Shown here: positions 24,601-38,900 of the stretch, one piece after another
Numbering within the stretch: position 1 is the stretch's first letter
Layout: each line of letters begins with the position of its first letter
Source of the DNA: Paramacrobiotus metropolitanus
Taxonomy: Eukaryota > Tardigrada > Eutardigrada > Parachela > Macrobiotidae
Direction of reading: 5' to 3'
Assembly (NCBI RefSeq): GCF_019649055.1
Contig: NW_026570328.1
Location: forward strand, 186,001-250,000
DNA: 64,000 nt
The notes under the pieces: model-generated
The model's database searches: none
What the model was told of the DNA's origin: nothing
The model's input: only the letters and a program-made list of their open reading frames with translations
Translations under genes and position numbers: made by a program

Positions 24601-27600
24601 GACTGGCGAGAGATCGGCATGGAGCTTATACGCCCGCCGACTGGAGACCCTTCCGGACCGTGTGCCAACGAAATTCAACAACCGGGTTATATGATCACGT
24701 CTCTTCCGGCTGGACAGCGGTACCAGTTCGTCAATCCCCCGGTTTGCTTGGAACGTGGGCAGACCTACACTTTGAAGTTGGACTTTGGCCGACAAGGCGA
24801 TCCGGGTGGCTCAGCCGCAAGTGCAGTCATGATCGATTCGGTGTGTAGAGAAATCAGTTGTGTCTGGCTAGCTTGTTGAAACAAATCGGTTTTTTTAGGT
24901 GGCTATCATTCCCAACATGAACAGTATTCCATTTTTCCAAGGAAGGGAAGGCGAATATCATAAAGCTGAGTTTGATCGCTATCGTTGTTTGGATTCCCAG
25001 CTGAGTGCGGTGAAATCTGACCTTCATGAAGTTTGCCGGAAGTACCTAAATTCCATATCGTTACTGATAGAAGGAGAAGCGCTACGTGAGTGCTTATATG
25101 CTTAGGTAGCCAAACAGACTTTATTAGGAAAGTGCACCGCTGTTGGCTTGCACTAAAAGACCGAAGCGAAGCCGGAAACCAAGTTTAAATAAAGTGTTTG
25201 CTGAGTTTATTTTAAACTATTTTAAAAACAGATGTTTTATATCTAAAAAAAATTTTTATTTTTTATTTAATATTTTCTGGTGTTTTCTTCCATGTTTTAT
25301 TTAAGATTATTAATGCGTGACCGACATGACCGACAAAATTCGTGTTTTCTTGAACATAGAGGACCCTCGCTGCGCTTCGGTCGATTTAAGAGTAGTGTAA
25401 TGTTTATAGTGTACAACCAAGTACTTACTATAACTTACTACCTGTAGTAAGTTCTTGGTACAACCAATACCGTAGGACCTTTTTGTATTACATACAAAAA
25501 ACAGTTACTACGCGTTTAATGTACTGACTACCGGTATATGTGCTCGCACATACACTCCTTTTAATTTGTCGGCTGCTTTTTTTGTAGCTTGTGAATGCGA
25601 CAATACTGGATCACATAGCATAGTGTGCGGTGCCCTGGGTGGACAGTGCAAATGCAAACCTAATGTGGCTGGTCGAACTTGTGATCGCTGCGCTCCCGGC
25701 ACATTTGGCTTTGGACCTCGGGGTTGTGCTGAATGCGAATGCAATAGTATCGGCAGCGAGGATAACTCATGCGACGTCACTTCTGGACAATGCAAGTGCC
25801 GGCCGAATACTTTTGGCCGACGCTGTGACGAGTGCCAAGCGGGTTTTTACAACTACCCGGTGTGCGAACGATGTCAGTGCAGTGGGCGTGCCGACATCTG
25901 TGATCCTAGAACGGGAGCGTGTATCAGTTGTCGGGATAATACCACGGGACACAACTGCGAACGCTGCTTGGATGGCTATTATGGCGATCCGCAGCCGGGT
26001 GGCGGTGTACCGTGTCGCCCATGCCCTTGTCCCGGAGGAATCGACAGCGGTTTCCAACATGCCACATCGTGCTATTTGGATCCGACCACACAGGATGTGG
26101 TATGTCGGTGTGATGTCGGCTATACTGGGTCGAAATGCGAGCGGTGTGACGAGGGATTTTTTGGAAATCCATTGGTTCCTGGTACGGTCATCGCATAGCA
26201 TAGAAATGCTAATAACAACATTTTGGTACAGACGTATATACTTGTATGTCGCAGGAAAAGTGAAGGCGAAATTATTGCTGGTTGTTCGATAGCTGTCACA
26301 TTTTTTTTTCTCCAAAAATATGAACGCGCAACCATTATTTATCTGATAAAATTCGATAGTTTTCTTAGAAAAGACGATAAAATACGTAGTCAGTGGCTAA
26401 TGTTTGAAATTTGAATAATGCTTTGTGTGCAGTTTAGCCTAAATGAGTGACACGTTCCGGCAAAATTTGAATTGCGTTTATTTTGGACGGTTTTAGGGGG
26501 AACATGTTCTCCGTGCCAGTGCAGAGGCAACATCGAACCATTGGCTCCTGGTAGCTGTGATCCGAATACCGGGCAGTGCCTTAAATGTTTATTCAATACT
26601 GAAGGCTTCCACTGTGAGCGGTGCAAAGCTGGCTACTTTGGTGATGCACGTCGACAGAATTGTCGGCGCTGTGTGTGCGATGTCCTGGGCACCGATCCCA
26701 TCGGTGGCGACTGCGATCGCACAACCGGACAGTGTCCATGTCTGCCTAATGTCCTTGGTCTAACGTGTGATCACTGTAAGGAAAACCACTGGAAACTAGC
26801 CAGTGGCAAGGGCTGTGACCCGTGCGGGTGCGATCCGAAAGGAGCCATATCGGCGCAGTGTGATTTATATATGGGAATGTGTCGTTGTCAACGCGGTCGC
26901 GGAGGCCGCACATGTTCGGACTGCGAAACTAATTACTGGGGCGATCCGGAAAAGAAGTGTGAATGTAAGTTATTCTGCTCGTCTTCTATAACTGTACTAT
27001 TGCTTTGATGTGAAGGTAAAGGTTGCAGTACAGCTATCGAATTTGTGTGCTGGAAGTTTTATACTGATTCGTTTGACTTAATCTGGTCAGTCTTTTATGC
27101 TGTTATTTTTGACATAATGTCTAGCTTAACAAAACGTTTCGATTTGCTATTGATGGCTTTTTTAGTATGTCAGTGCAATTTGGAGGGATCAGAATCTCGA
27201 CAGTGCAACAAAAAGGATGGGTCTTGTGTGTGTCTGCCTGGTGTGATGGGATACCAGTGTGACAAATGCACCCGAGGATGGCGCGGTGAAGTTCCGAACT
27301 GCCAGCCATGTGGCGAGTGCTTCAATAATTGGGATGAAATCCTTACCGATTTAAAACGTAAGTTCTCAGCAATAACTGTGCATGCATTTCTGATGAAATC
27401 GTGGGGGCATTTCGTGACTTTTTCTCTTTTAGGAGAAAGTGCCTCTCTTATTGACCGCGCCAACCAGGTGAAAGAGCAGGGAGTCGGGGGCGCTTACGAG
27501 TCAGAATTCAAGGCTATGGAGAAAAAGCTGAATCAAGTGGATAATATTGTCTCCAGTACGAATATCAGCGCTGCCCAAGTCGCCAATATTCAGAACGTCC

Positions 27601-30600
27601 TGAAAGCGCTCAAGTAAGAATTTCAACACAAAAATGCGATAACCGTGGTGAAAGTAACTTTAGGCTTATTAAAATTATTAAGTCAACGGCATTGACATGT
27701 GACAATGCAGTAACGATAACTTTACAGAAAGAATCTGACATCCAGTGAAAAGAAGCTGCGAGAAGTTCAGGACAAGATAACCAATGCAACCCTCAGAGTA
27801 CAAACTGTTAATACCGATATAGGCGTTTTGCAAGCGAGCCTTCAGTCATTAACCGAAGATGCTATGAACCTCAAAGACAATGCCACAGCGCTGCAGGAAG
27901 CCAATGTCGAAGGTCTCTTGTAATGCAGCAACTGCTGATCCTTGCATTTTCAAGTGCGTATAACAATGCCGGCAAACTCGTATTGGTGATTTACAGGTGC
28001 CCTCAATCTGACAAAGGAAGCTCAGGGCCGCTCCCAAGACGCCTTGAACCGTGTATTGCAGTCCACGCATACGCTAAGTGTTGCGGAGAAGATAAGGAAA
28101 AATGCGGAAGAGCAGTTGAAAATGGAAGAAGAAGCTCTGAATTTAGCGCAGCAAGAGAACGAAGATCTCCTACAGGAACTGGATCGAAAAGTCGTGGAGT
28201 TAAACGCTAACATTCCTAGTTTAAACAGCATGGTACGTATTCGGAAAATGTGCTTCACCACTTGCTTGTACAGTTGCTTTGGTTTCGCAGGTGTGCGACC
28301 GAGCAGGAAATCCATGCGACGATGTTTGTGGTGGAGCTGGTTGTGGCCGGTGCGGAGGATTAAGTTGCGATCAAGGCGCTTTACAGAAATCAAAAAACGC
28401 TTTGGATCTGTCCAAGAAGGCAGAAGAAAAGCTAGAAACGGTCGAAATAAAAGCCGGAAGATTGCTCGAAGAGGTATGTTATAGTTCTCAGTCTTACCGT
28501 ACATTTACGTTGTTCTTCAAAAATGGGTAGTTAGAATTTTGTTACGGCGATCTGCATCCATCATTAATGTTGTGCTGATCGTTCAAAGGTTAATAAGGCT
28601 CAAGCGCAATCCCTGCAAGCCTTGACTATAACCGAGGATGCTGCCGTGTCGGCTGCGAATGCAAAGAACGTGTCTAATGATCTCAAAAAAGACCTGGAAA
28701 GTCTACTCGTGGAAATCGAAAAATTCACGACAGAAGACCGTGCAAAGCCGTCTGATATCAGACGACTTGCAGATGAAATCAAAAACATGAGCATTTCTTT
28801 GTCGGAAAGCGAGGTCATGCAGCTTGCACTGCAGATCAACCAAACCATTCTCGGACTGACCAATATTGATGCAATTATTAGAGAAACAGCAGTGGACGCA
28901 CAAACCGCAGAAAACGTTAAACGGCGGGCCGAAGATATCAGGTATTGTATCCCTGTGCATTGTCGATCAAAATATTTAAAAAATATCGTATTAGTTTTAC
29001 ATTATATGTGGAAGTATAGCTTGTTATGCGTAGCTACAGTAACGTGACAGAGAAAAGTGTGGCTGACGTAAATTATTCGAACAGATTGTGTTGTATATAA
29101 TTTTTATTTTGTTTTAGCATTCAGAATTGCAGATGTTATGTGAACAATGCGTATTTCCTATTGACCTGTTACGATTACCCACTGAAATATCCAGCTTTTA
29201 AAAATACAGTGTTATGATTATAATATTATTGATGTCGTATTAGTAATATACTACGGACGTTTTGCGTATGAGAATGGTGAACGTAAGTACTCGTAGTCTT
29301 GTACTGTACTTTTGACGTTTAACAGCCGCTTTAAATTAGAGCAAATGCACTACTGTACAGAGTATACTTACGATTAATGAACAGGCTAACGTCTCTAACA
29401 AAGTAAAAATAAGAAACAGAGCTTCCAGATTATGACTGCATTCGGCGTTAGTGAAAATACGTTGGAATCGTCGTTAGGTTAAAAATCTTCTCATATTTTA
29501 TTAATTACCTAACTTTGAATAAGTTTATGAAATTGCTGTAGAAATAAAACAAAGAATGTCCTGAAAGTGGCACAAGAAGTGCGCGATGCACTCCAAGCAG
29601 CCAAAGCAGCTCAAAACGTGGCTCAAGCAGCAATCAGCAATGCCACTCTGGATATCGCCGAAGCCGGAAAAGATTTGGCGGAAACCTCCAATGGAACGGA
29701 CAATGCTGAAGCCACTGCAGCCACTTCACTGGAAGGTGCCCTGTCTCTTCAAATTCGCTTGAGGGACATTGAGAGGAACTTTACTGAGAACCGGCTTAGA
29801 CTGCAAAAGGCGGAGACGGAAACGCGTAATGCGCAAAATCTGGCAGATGCTGTTGACCGGGTAAGAAAATATATGAATGTTTAGAACTTTAAGAGTAAAT
29901 TCGCCTTGTTAGGACTGTTTTCTCTACAAACTGCTGCAGCCAATGTTTTATTTACATGGACCGGAGCGCCGCGCAGCGATTAATTCAGTGAAAGTGTATG
30001 AATAAATGTCTGTTTATTACGCCCAGTAGCAAAAGCCAATCCGAACGTACAATTCGTTGCGGTTAATATTTTGCTAATAGTAAACTTTTTATTTTCACTT
30101 CTTGAGTTAAACGTATCGAAGTGGTATTCCTGGTGATTCCTTTTAGACCATGCAAATGTTGATCGTTCATTAAAATTTTGCTGGCGGTACTGTGCTCCCG
30201 GAAATGCTGACGATTTATGACACGACTGTCCGCACATATCTGTAATACGGATACACAGTCGCAAGTCTATTTCCGGGGTGGACCGTTTTAAATGCGTAAT
30301 GATAATTTAACAAAGTAATAAAAGATAAACAACTGTAAAGCGCGGCTATTTTACTGCACCGTTAATACTTTAAGCGGACAACCATGTGTGTATTATTAAA
30401 TCGTGTTACTGTATAATACCTGCCAGATACGTAATTGGTTATCTAGTTGTACTTTGAAATTGAAAATCATCATTTAATTACCTAACGGAATAAAATTATC
30501 TATCTGTGCACTTTGAATGTGATCAGATTACGATGATCTATGTATGTGTCATGCAGAAAGCCACCCAGTTGGACGCTCGCTACAAAACTGCGCAGACGGA

Positions 30601-30856
30601 ACTGGGAAAAAAGACCAGCTCGCTCGGCGGCGAAGTCCAAACGCGCGCTACCACTTTACGCGAGAAAGCCAACCGGCTCCGGCAAGAGACGCAGAGTCAG
30701 ATCCGTACACTGAGCGATCTGGAGACTCAGCTGCCGCAAAATGAGCAAAAAATCCAACAGCTCAGCAGTGAAATAGATGAATTATTACGGAGGATGAATG
30801 ATGCTTACAGCGTAATCGATGCACGCGAAAAGCACTACCGGACATGCGCCAGCTAG
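21662..30856 (+). CDS. LAMB1: Laminin beta chain (LAMB1/LAMB2 type), complete
   Basis: Twenty coding exons join in phase: 21662-21998, 22110-22372, 22489-22752, 22847-22967, 23044-23232, 23424-23603, 23670-23719, 23962-24237, 24433-24840, 24899-25085, 25588-26181, 26497-26964, 27166-27357, 27433-27613, 27728-27912, 27997-28232, 28291-28473, 28589-28941, 29542-29860 and 30557-30856. They give 1761 residues; human LAMB1 has 1786. Order: signal peptide (about 1-22), LamNT domain ([32 protein letters not shown]), LE modules, the beta-type LF/IV domain (24433-25085), more LE modules ([10 protein letters not shown]), coiled coil II, the cysteine-rich beta-knot (28291-28370), coiled coil I, and a C-terminal YRTC whose cysteine pairs with a gamma chain. 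Laminin beta assembles with alpha and gamma into the basement-membrane heterotrimer; LamNT drives network polymerisation. One donor (AAG|GTCTCT at 27913) is unusual but needed for phase and homology. Confidence 0.95.
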
Positions 30857-32206
30857 TTGGATCATGCGAAACTGCTAAGTGTGTCTTGGCGGCACAAACT
30901 GTTTATCTGCTGTTTGTACAACGATTGCAAGTGACCCAAAGGAAAAGAATAACTAGTTTCTGTGTTCCTTTTACTGTTTGATTTTTTACGTCTTCTCTTA
31001 CCGTATTTGTTGTAATGTACTCATTTTTCGTCAGTGACTCAGTTGATGCATTTCTGAAAATCTGCTCATGGCCTGTACTTGATTTGTTTTTATCTTCTAT
31101 GCACTTCCATCTGATAGGTTTAGTTGCCTTGTATTTCAAATTGGTTAAAAGATGAAATTCACGTAGACTTATTAATAGCGATACAAAGGACATCAGTCAC
31201 ATTACTGACAGTAGCAAACCGTTGGCTGAGTACTTGTACTGTAGTAGCAGGTAAAGTGAAAAACCTATGCCGCGGCCCGCGGGTAATCTAACTGGAAGCC
31301 CAGTTTAAAAAAAATGACAAACACTTTCGTAATTACGTAAGTTACTGCGTCGCTGCGAGTATTAACTGTATCTGACAGACTGACAATATTATGTTTTCTA
31401 CGATTTGAGTTGATCTAACACAAGTTCTACAACCAGTTCAAATTTATGAAGAACGAAAGTGATTAATAGTACTGAAAGAAGGGATTTTGAGTGGTCAGAA
31501 AAGGAAGGAAATTTGGGCGATCCTAGGATTTGAAGAAGTTCAGAGCGACCAAAACAAACTTTCCAAGCACTACCTCCGGAAGCTGTTGTAAAATCTAGAT
31601 ATACTGGTAATCTTCCACTTTAGTAAAACCATGTCACATTTTCTCAGCATGTTTGAGATTGGATGCTATATGTTACCGGCGAAATGATTTTATGTCCAAA
31701 CTACATTTAGTTCATTTTGTAATCAAGTACGTAGTTTGTAATCAAGTCAAGTAGTACTATATGTATTTTATTAAATTTTCTCATTGGGTTACTAGAAGTC
31801 TAGTACAGTACGTACTGTTTTCAGTGTTTTGTGTATCGGCGTCTTTTGATTCGTTTTAATACGGCACGTTCACGTAGTATTTATATGTACTTACCTAATG
31901 TAACGGTACCCACCACCCATTACTCACATGACACCATAAATGATAATGGTGCCCGGCAGCTTTGGATACTACTGAAAACAAAAATACGAAACAAAACCGA
32001 ACGAGAGTTTTATTTTAGCCTTCCGGAAACTACCAGAGTCACAGGACATTCGAATGATATCAATTTCCGTCCACAAGTTCTCGTTTGAGGTCATTCATTC
32101 TGAATCATTCGGCATGTTACTCCGCCCTAGTGCTCATATGAAGCACTGTGATTGGATTGACGTAGCCCAAACGCTAGGTGGCGCGACTTCGGCTTGGATG
32201 GCTGAC
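30857..32206. other. Laminin 3' UTR and upstream region of polyubiquitin
   Basis: No gene recognised. The left part is the laminin 3' UTR (no clear AATAAA found close to the stop) and the right part is the polyubiquitin promoter region. Short near-repeats such as GTTTGTAATCAAGT occur around 31700-31760. A run of TTC/GAA words near 32090-32105 hints at a heat-shock element, but the spacing is imperfect. Confidence 0.4.
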
Positions 32207-32214
32207 TATAAAAG
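32207..32214 (+). promoter_or_regulatory. TATA box of the polyubiquitin gene
   Basis: TATAAAAG, 150 bp before the start codon, in a locally GC-richer stretch. Initiation would be expected near 32240, leaving a 5' UTR of about 120 bp. Confidence 0.5.
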
Positions 32215-32347
32215 ATCCGTGCAACGCTCTTTACGAAACAGAAAATTTTCGTGCTGTTGCCAAGGATTTTATAATCGATCCGACTCTTTCCGCATTTGTG
32301 CTTTTGCATTGAAATTGCAGTAGATTGCCTTATTGGTGACCTTTTAA

Positions 32348-33764
<1,417 letters not shown>

Positions 33765-34412
33765 CTATTGCGCATCTGATTTCTAATTTTTGCTTTCTGT
33801 TTTATGATCTGGAACATTCGTTTCTTTGAAGTAGTTGGTGTGATGTTGGCTTTTCTTTGAGCGCTTCATATTCCTTGTTGCTGTATAGCGTAATCTGAAA
33901 ATGTGAATCGAAAGCCGTGTTGAGCAGGTTGAGGTAAACCTGACTGACCCACAGTACTGTTCAAAATGATAGAACTTCAAATAAAATACATACAATGATA
34001 TTATATTTACGCTTGGGTTTTTTTAACTAAGATGCAACAGCTCCGGCCATTACTTCAAAAATTTTATAAAATGGAAAACAGAATGTTCGCAAGGAAAAAT
34101 TTTACATAAAAAAACTGAAGAGAGTATTCCCAAATAGATTTGCGTTTGGCAAGTTAGCTTCCTTATCGTTCCTGACGCAAATATTGCACTATAAATGCAC
34201 CATATTGCTTTACATTTTTATTTTTCTGAATTCCTTGCTACAGTCTGAAACCTGAAAATCCTTAATCCAGCACGATCTTTTACATTCTACGGGTATTTGT
34301 TGAGATTTTTTAATTAGTTTTAGTATTACTCAAGCTACGGAATTGTTCTCATTGTTGACTGGGACTGCAGAGACCAAGTTATTTTGGATACGTATATTAT
34401 GTCATATGTGCA
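33765..34412. other. Polyubiquitin 3' UTR and ZFAND1 5' region
   Basis: Non-coding. AATAAA at 33980-33985 lies about 215 bp after the ubiquitin stop. No clear core promoter element was identified before ZFAND1. Confidence 0.5.
33980..33985 (+). terminator. Polyadenylation signal of polyubiquitin
   Basis: Canonical AATAAA about 215 bp downstream of the polyubiquitin stop codon. Confidence 0.5.
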
Positions 34413-35168
34413 ATGGCTAGCAATAAAAGACCTTCCGCGATTCCAACCAACAACGAATTCCTAGTGGGGTCTCATTGCTTCTTGGAACAATGCACAAAAC
34501 TGGATTTCCTTCCCTTTCCATGTGATAAATGCCATGAGACATTTTGTCTCGATCACCGACTGCCTTCGTCTCACAACTGCACCGCCGTCAGTGTTGCCAC
34601 TGCCGAGGAATCTCCTTCCCTTCCACCCGTGCCTCCGTGTTCACTTGCGACATGTGCGGACTCGGGTATCATGCGAACCCAGTGCGAGCAGTGCCAGCAG
34701 ACTTTCTGCCTGCCCCATCGTCATGGTGAAGACCATAACTGCCCTGGCTCAAGGGCGCATCTGACGAAGACCAACGCTGTGCCGTTTCATTTGCCTGAAA
34801 CCGTCATCAAACCTGTTCAGCCTCCTGCCGCCAGAGCAATTAAGGCACAAAACCCCACCGCCATTAAATTACGACGGATGAAACTCAAAGCCAGTGCTAC
34901 GGGGGAGAAAGGCATCCCGGAAGATGAGCGAGTGTTTGTGGAGGTGTTTCTGCTCGACGGAACATCACGGCCTGTTTATCTCCACAAACAGTGGTCGGTC
35001 GGACGGGCTGTGGATGGGTTAAAGCGATGTCTGGGGTTGGACGCGAAGTATGACGAAACAGGGATCCGTCAGAAAGATGCAGACTTCGAAATTTTGTCTT
35101 CGACCGTTGTTGCGGAAGCCGTCTCCGATGGCATGACATTGGAGTTGTATCGGAAGACTTCGAACTGA
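34413..35168 (+). CDS. ZFAND1: ZFAND1, AN1-type zinc finger protein 1
   Basis: A single uninterrupted 251-codon exon; human ZFAND1 has 268 residues. Two AN1 zinc fingers are complete: residues about 22-56 (CFLEQC...CDKCHETFC..HR...H.C) and 77-111 (CSLATC...CEQCQQTFC..HRHGEDHNC). The C-terminal half has the family pattern KLRRMKLKASATG, VFVEVFLLDG, then HKQWSVGRAVDGL, a ubiquitin-like fold. In other animals and yeast (Cuz1) this protein recruits p97/Cdc48 and the 26S proteasome to arsenite-induced stress granules. The ATG at 34413 is the first in the frame and gives the expected short N-terminus. It lies directly downstream of polyubiquitin on the same strand, which may be coincidental. Confidence 0.92.
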   Translation: MASNKRPSAIPTNNEFLVGSHCFLEQCTKLDFLPFPCDKCHETFCLDHRLPSSHNCTAVSVATAEESPSLPPVPPCSLATCADSGIMRTQCEQCQQTFCLPHRHGEDHNCPGSRAHLTKTNAVPFHLPETVIKPVQPPAARAIKAQNPTAIKLRRMKLKASATGEKGIPEDERVFVEVFLLDGTSRPVYLHKQWSVGRAVDGLKRCLGLDAKYDETGIRQKDADFEILSSTVVAEAVSDGMTLELYRKTSN

Positions 35169-35213
35169 TTTTAAAATTCACAGTTCTCACCATTAACACT
35201 GTGAATTACTGAA

Positions 35214-35570
35214 ATGGGCTTTCAAGAGGGTGATGTCTTCCTGCTCCTGGACTGTAGCAGATTGGATGAAAATCATAAACGCACGATAAAACAATTCACC
35301 CTGACTGTAGCACTCGTAGAGCGAGTGCGAAGAGTTTTTGCCGGGAAGTTTGTTAAGGCTGCTATTCAGCTATTGATCAACTTTTTTTACAACCGATTTG
35401 CACTGTTTACAGATACGTATGTGTTTATGATTTCCGAAAATCTCCGATCCGATCGAGATGCGCGTTTCTTGAACCACTGTGCGTGGCTAATAATTTTTCG
35501 AAATTCCTACGAGCGAATGGGACCGGTGCACCGTCCGGCCTGTGATCCGATTATTTCAAGGTTTTTTTAG
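35214..35570 (+). other. 118-codon open frame in the ZFAND1 3' UTR
   Basis: It starts 45 bp after the ZFAND1 stop and ends 6 bp before an AATAAA (35576-35581), so it fills almost the whole apparent 3' UTR. The product begins MGFQEGDVFLLLDCSRLDEN and is basic with a hydrophobic middle. No family is recognised. It may be a second cistron, an alternative 3' exon, a small separate gene or chance openness. Confidence 0.3.
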
Positions 35571-35575
35571 TCAGA

Positions 35576-35581
35576 AATAAA
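35576..35581 (+). terminator. Polyadenylation signal of ZFAND1
   Basis: AATAAA about 410 bp after the ZFAND1 stop. A minus-strand AATAAA (TTTATT at about 35607) lies just beyond and can serve the convergent myosin gene, so the two 3' ends nearly touch. Confidence 0.5.
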
Positions 35582-35905
35582 TAGATTCGTCGAATTGTAC
35601 AGCCTTTTTATTTCTTGAATTTGTAAAAGTTATAAAAATCGAAAACATGATTTTCATGCCAGCATTACTTGAATCACAACAAATCGCAATCACTTCAGCG
35701 CTGCAGAACCATCCCACTGTGGCATGAAATCGAAACAAAAAAACATCATTTTAAAACTCTCCGGTACAACAAACAAAACTGTACCGGACACCGGTCATTT
35801 ACTGAAGTCGTGAAAATTCCTGGTCTCTTGGATGGCGGGTTTGTCGCCCTTGAAATTCGGAAATTCACCATAAGCAGCACAGATAATCCTTCCTTTTAGT
35901 GCGTA

Positions 35906-38900
35906 TTAATCACTTTCAGCAAGCCTGCTGCTGTCCACAGCCTGCAGTTCGGCCAGCATCGGTGTTTTAGCAACTTTCGAGGCTAAAAGGGAATTTTCGA
36001 TGTGGATGTAGTGGCCAATCAATCGAGCGATTTCATGCGCCTAAAATAATGCATCTTATTAAAGCGCACGTTTTCCATGTGGTCTAAAGTAAAATTGCTT
36101 GAGTACTACCGGCAGTTTGTTTTGAGGTATCTGGTTATAAATCTAAACTGGCAGAAATCAGAAATAATAGCTTTAAATTTTGTTACGGCAGTTGTATGTA
36201 TGTTTATCATTACTAATTGGCGCTTCCATTGTATTTAAAATGCATACCTACAACGTACACATGCAGTGTTATCAAGAATTAGCACGTAATAATGGATAAC
36301 ACGGCCTTTGCAGAATTTAAAGTAGGCTTTACGTCTGCTTTCATTCATATCGTATATCCAGAAGATCAATGCGCGTGGTAGTCTGCAAGTTGTAATTACC
36401 TGATCCGTTTGCATCCGAGTAATCCGCTGGGACACCAATGTGCCGCACTTCATATCCAAATACAGTGCTCCGCTGTCGTTGCTCTTAATCCGTCGTGTCG
36501 ATATGATTTCCGAGAAGGGATGGTGCATAATGGTCTCGCGGGACAGCACATCCAGGAAGTAGACACCGTTTTTGTTAATCGCCAGAATATTCTCCACCAT
36601 TTGCCGGTCGGTGCGCCGTGACACTTCCGACATGCGATCCGAGCTGCTCGGATTGACGGTGTCCGATATCGGCGATACAATGCGCTATACCGTGAAAATA
36701 ATATAAGCGATGAAATCGCCACGTGGTGGTCATTTTACTTACGTTGACAAAGAAGAAGCTGGAGCCGAACAGGATCCAGCGTTGTAGCATATTAAGGAAT
36801 TCGGCTTTGGCTTCCGTGGGCGTATACTTGAGTGCCGACTGGAAGCTGTCACTAACAATCTGTAACCACTGCGTGGGACGCGGATCTTTCAAGACCAGGG
36901 CGGGTTTCGGCAAGAGGTATTTTATTTCTTTTCTGTAATTACGGTACACAATCTTTATGGCGCTCGTGCGAAGTACGATGATTACGGTGAACTCACGTTT
37001 CCGGGGGTTGTAGTTTGTTTGTTGAACGATGCAGAATAGCAGCAATTTTCCCGATTTCAGTCTGAAAAAAATTTTGACTTTTATTTTGGAAGATGCTTCT
37101 ATCTAATATTTTCTGCTGTTTTTAGTGATTATGAATTGATTCCCTTGATATTGTGAAGGTATTTTCTTACTATTTCCTGTCCGTTCAAACCTCCGGGTGG
37201 CGATACCAAAAGTAAACCATCGAGGTAATCAGGCACAATCTAAATATCCCAAATTTATGTATTTAGTAATTAGGTGTTGATGCGCTTAGCTTGCGGTACT
37301 GTGACTATGTAAGTACCTGATGAAACATCATATCGATGTAGACGGAATTGCTGGCTGGTTCGGATGTTCTCAAGGGAAAGTACCACACCGACCGCCGGAA
37401 GAGCAGTATAAAGTTTTGACCGGTTTTGGATAGTTCCGTTGTCACATCCAGTATGTAGTCTTCGTATTGTAGCGGATAACCGTATAGATCATCTGACACA
37501 CATAAAAAACCCAACTAATTACAACTGAATAGAATTGTCATTGAGGTTAAGTGGTGACCATTGCGGGCCGCACTCAACATAGTTGCCGTGGTGTATACCT
37601 TTGTCACGGAGCGCATAAACCGAATACTCATCCATTTCCGATGCCGAATCGATTTTTAATTGATGACATAGCTCCATTATCACGTCCTCGACAACCTATT
37701 GAATGGTAAGTGTTGATGAAGACACCAGCTGTTTGCGGTGAAATTTCATGTTTCCTAAACAAGGTCACTTACGGTTGTCGATTTCGTATTGACCACCTTC
37801 TCGGTTCCACCTGGCAGCAAATAGATTTGCCGCTTGGAGCTGCGACCAGCCTGGATGCAAATGAGGTTATGTAATGAATCGCAGCGTACTTCTTTGGTAT
37901 GTAAACATACTTAGTATCTAATATACTTAAACAAACCGTACAAAATGATAACTTAATAACGAACACATTTCTCGTAAACTGGCTGAATATACTAAATCGT
38001 AAAGTTACATATTATTTAGGGCATCAACAGGTAAATAAACCAAATAAGGCATATTTTATAATGTGTTCTAGATTATTATAACTCTCAACCATGTATCTGT
38101 ACTACGCGTACCGAAATGGCAACAATTTCTTCTGGAGATGGAACATTTTTGCGACCTCCAAACTTAAACGTTTTCCGAAGATTTTGCAAACAGATCAGTG
38201 CCGTCCCATGATTAGGGCGACGTTTATCGTATGCTGCGGTTTCCAGATATTTGAAAATATACGGTCGCAGATTTTCGCTACAGTCGAAATAGGCTGCGAT
38301 AATTGACAGAAGACGCCATCCGCGCTGACAGCTGTCACTGCAATAACAATTGTCTCTTTCTCAAACTACATCCTTTGTTACTGTTTGTCGACAAAAAGCG
38401 CTTATAATTGATTCTTTTCAAAAACGTTTATGTACATGTTAAGAATCCAACACCGTTAATTATAAATAATCACGTATTATCTTGCATTGGTAAGCTTTCA
38501 ACAAAACCTATAATATTAAAGTAGGTGCGTTCTAAAAAAAGCTCCTCGATCTACAATACAAATTATAAAAGATTATCTTTTGATGAGAAACAAAATTACC
38601 AAATTAGCAAAGTCAAAGTAAAATCAGTAGTTTGCTTGGGGTAGCATTTGCCCAACATTTTCACTTGCTAAACGAAATGGACAGTGGACACCTACGGCTT
38701 TGCGCTTTTGTTGTTAGTTGTTTGCTTTATGATTTGGCAGTAGATTTCGTCACGCAGAATTGGATATCTGTGGCACACCTACGGAGAAATCTATATAAAT
38801 TTCCCGCAACAACATGCATGACAAAGCACTGAAACCGCTTTGGATCGACCACCGCTGTTATTACTTATGTTGGACCACTCGTGTATCAAATTGCAATGAC

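Noticed and set aside
25630-26315. 220- and 182-codon frames overlapping laminin in other frames
   Set aside because: Shadows of the long laminin LE exon (25588-26181), which has complete homology and phase.
32090-32106. Possible heat-shock element upstream of polyubiquitin
   Set aside because: TTC/GAA units are present but the spacing (1 and 3 bases) does not follow the alternating 5-bp rule.
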